NCBI RefSeq assembly: GCF_004005565.1
Contig: NZ_SADD01000002.1
Location: 186,001-250,000 of the forward strand
Direction of reading: 5' to 3'
Length of the DNA: 64,000 nucleotides
Source: Lujinxingia sediminis
Lineage (GTDB): Bacteria; Myxococcota_A; Bradymonadia; Bradymonadales; Bradymonadaceae
Under the pieces are notes generated by a model. It was given only the letters and a program-made list of their open reading frames with translations. It ran no database searches and was not told the DNA's origin. Shown here in pieces: positions 62,517-64,000 of the stretch. The position numbers and the translations under genes are program-made. Every line of letters starts with the position of its first letter. Within the stretch, counting starts at the first letter, position 1.

Positions 62517-64000
62517 TTAGAGGGGTTCAAGCTCGCAAAGGATCTGATGTCCTCCGCCACCGCCACCGTTATCAACGCAGCTACCGCTCTGACAGCAACC
62601 ACGTCCGTTATTACAGGTCGCGCCATCGAAGGCGTCGCAGGCACGCCTCTCGGAGCGCGTCACATCGACACAGCTGCCGCCGGAGCAACGCCGGTCGGTG
62701 CAGGAGCGGAACTGATCCCCCCGGCATTGGTCCGGCTCGACCAGACACGCACCGAAGGGCGGCCAATCATCACAGACCGATAACCCGCAGACGCCGCCAT
62801 CGGTGTCTCGGCTACAGGACCCGGTCTCGGTTTCGGTCACGGTGGAGCAGCTGCCCCCGGAGCACCGCTGGTGCGTGACCGTGCGCGTGCGGGTGCCGGC
62901 CTCCCCACAGGTGCCAATAAATCCGCTGCACGCGCTCCAGCTTCCGTGCGTCGTCGAACCGCAGCTCATCCCGTTGGTCGTGCGCGTGCAGGTCTGCGTC
63001 TCGGTGCGCGTCACGTTGCTGCACGAACCACCGCTGCACACCCGATCGGTCGCCGTGCGCGTCTGCTCACCCGTCGTGTCGCAGGTGTTGCTGAATCCAC
63101 CGCACGCGCTCCAGCCCGTGTAGCTCGTCGAACCGCAGCTCTCACCGTTGGTCGTGCGCATGCAGGTCTGCGTCTCAGTCCGCGTCACGTTGCTGCACGA
63201 ACCACCGTTGCACACCCGATCGGTCGCCGTGCGCGTCTGCTCACCCGTTGTGTCGCAGGTGTCGCTGAATCCACCGCACGCGCTCCAGCTCGTGTAGGTC
63301 GTCGAACCGCAGCTCTCACCCTGGGTTGCCCGGCTGCAGGCCTCGGTCTCGGAGGCGACGCGCTCCGCGCAGGTGCCGCTCCCACACTCAAAATAAGTCA
63401 CCGTACGGCTGCGGGTGCCCGTGGTATCACAGGTCCCGGAGAAGCCCCCGCATGCCGACCACGCCCCGGCCTCGGGGGTGCCGCAGGCCTGCGCATCGGT
63501 CTCGAGCACGCAGGCCTCAAACTCCTCGTCTTCCACCACCTCACAGCTCCCCTGGGCACAGGCAAAGCTGGTGATCACCCGGCGACGCTGCCCCTGGGTC
63601 GAACACACGCCTTGCTGCCCGGCCCCCTGACAGGCCCCCCACTCGCCAACCACCGTCTCACCACAGGCTTCGGCATCGGTCGTGCGGGAGCACTCCCGCG
63701 TTTCCACCTCATCTTGAGCCTCACAGGTCTGGGACTCTCCACAGCGATACGACACGACCGTGCGCTCCTGGGTGCCCACCTGCGCGCAGGAGTTCTCGCC
63801 GAAGTCACAGACGCTCCACTCCCCTTCGACGCGTGCCTGGCAGTCGCTCAGCTCCAGACATGTCTTGCCTTGAGCGCAGGCATCACACTCGGCGCCGCCG
63901 CAGTCAACGTCGGTTTCCGCACCGTTTTGCAGACCGTCGGTGCAGGTGGCCACCACGCAGCTTCCCTCCACGCACTCGGCGCCTTCCTCCGGGCAGCTCG
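62517..64000 (-). CDS. Cysteine-rich thrombospondin-repeat protein (paralogue 2, 5' end outside window)
   Basis: About 494 residues are visible; the frame stays open to the last base, where CPEEGAECVEGSCVV matches CSEEGAECVEGSCVV of the first paralogue, so the true start lies beyond 64000. The same DCGGAECDAC module and repeated WSACGGFS...TRTxT...C..G.C units are present, with two nearly identical units (about 250-350). It ends in a distinct module, CNNGRGCCQSGSCV plus a Gly run. It is paralogous to the gene at 58643-61258 and on the same strand. Confidence 0.85.
   Translation of the reverse strand, partial: SCPEEGAECVEGSCVVATCTDGLQNGAETDVDCGGAECDACAQGKTCLELSDCQARVEGEWSVCDFGENSCAQVGTQERTVVSYRCGESQTCEAQDEVETRECSRTTDAEACGETVVGEWGACQGAGQQGVCSTQGQRRRVITSFACAQGSCEVVEDEEFEACVLETDAQACGTPEAGAWSACGGFSGTCDTTGTRSRTVTYFECGSGTCAERVASETEACSRATQGESCGSTTYTSWSACGGFSDTCDTTGEQTRTATDRVCNGGSCSNVTRTETQTCMRTTNGESCGSTSYTGWSACGGFSNTCDTTGEQTRTATDRVCSGGSCSNVTRTETQTCTRTTNGMSCGSTTHGSWSACSGFIGTCGEAGTRTRTVTHQRCSGGSCSTVTETETGSCSRDTDGGVCGLSVCDDWPPFGACLVEPDQCRGDQFRSCTDRRCSGGSCVDVTRSERRACDAFDGATCNNGRGCCQSGSCVDNGGGGGGHQILCELEPL

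Noticed and set aside
1-64000. tRNA or rRNA genes
   Set aside because: No cloverleaf with a T-arm GTTCRA motif and acceptor pairing, and no conserved rRNA segment was seen on either strand by eye.

Overview
The window is about 64 kb of GC-rich, densely coding bacterial chromosome. Several features suggest a delta-proteobacterial/Myxococcota lineage, most likely a Bradymonadales-type organism: an mglB-mglA polarity pair very like that of Myxococcus, many cysteine-rich lipoproteins, a csrA-DUF4912-GH57 cluster, TonB/HmuY heme uptake, and intergenic regions full of GT-rich repeats. This lineage call is an inference. No rRNA, tRNA or CRISPR array was seen.

Layout. 0-6.3 kb: the 5' end of a minus-strand gene, a giant cysteine-containing lipoprotein and a cytidine-deaminase-fold enzyme. 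6.3-9.05 kb: a repeat-rich zone around a RAYT/IS200-like (Y1) transposase. 9.05-21.6 kb: alpha/beta hydrolase and M19 dipeptidase (overlapping), a TraB/GumN membrane protein, an outer-membrane protein with a lipoprotein, a sphingosine-phosphate-lyase-like PLP enzyme, a START-like protein, DoxX, and csrA-DUF4912-GH57. 22-41 kb: mainly housekeeping genes: a MutS-like ATPase, mglB and mglA, ybaB-recR, an M20 peptidase, recQ, a LarA-like gene, topA, a TPR protein, thioredoxin, and lpd with an E2 acyltransferase. 40.9-43.7 kb: almost 3 kb without a convincing gene, made of tandem and duplicated repeats with two copies of a strong terminator. 43.7-49.6 kb: a lipoprotein, PhnA, more repeats, and a cytosine methyltransferase/HNH restriction-modification cluster. 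49.6-58.5 kb: a heme acquisition locus. 58.6-64 kb: two paralogous cysteine-rich lipoproteins of thrombospondin-repeat type (the second cut by the window end) on either side of a BtuF-like binding protein.

The heme locus is the clearest system. A divergent control region with three 19-bp Fur-box-like palindromes separates hmuTUV-hmuS (minus strand) from a TonB-dependent receptor and an HmuY-family lipoprotein (plus strand). The HmuY protein carries three tandem HmuY-like domains instead of one. A HemG-type flavodoxin lies next to the cluster.

The most unusual non-coding signal is a GT-rich repeat that recurs at about eight places. It is often directly 3' of a gene, with the G-rich strand in the sense direction, and it could form two-tier G-quadruplexes. 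It carries the core GTGGGTCGATTCGTGAG. In the 41-43.7 kb zone it is built into higher-order arrays of about 110 bp and about 245 bp, beside a duplicated block of about 0.6 kb that has conserved hairpins and TTAAGACGTC repeats.
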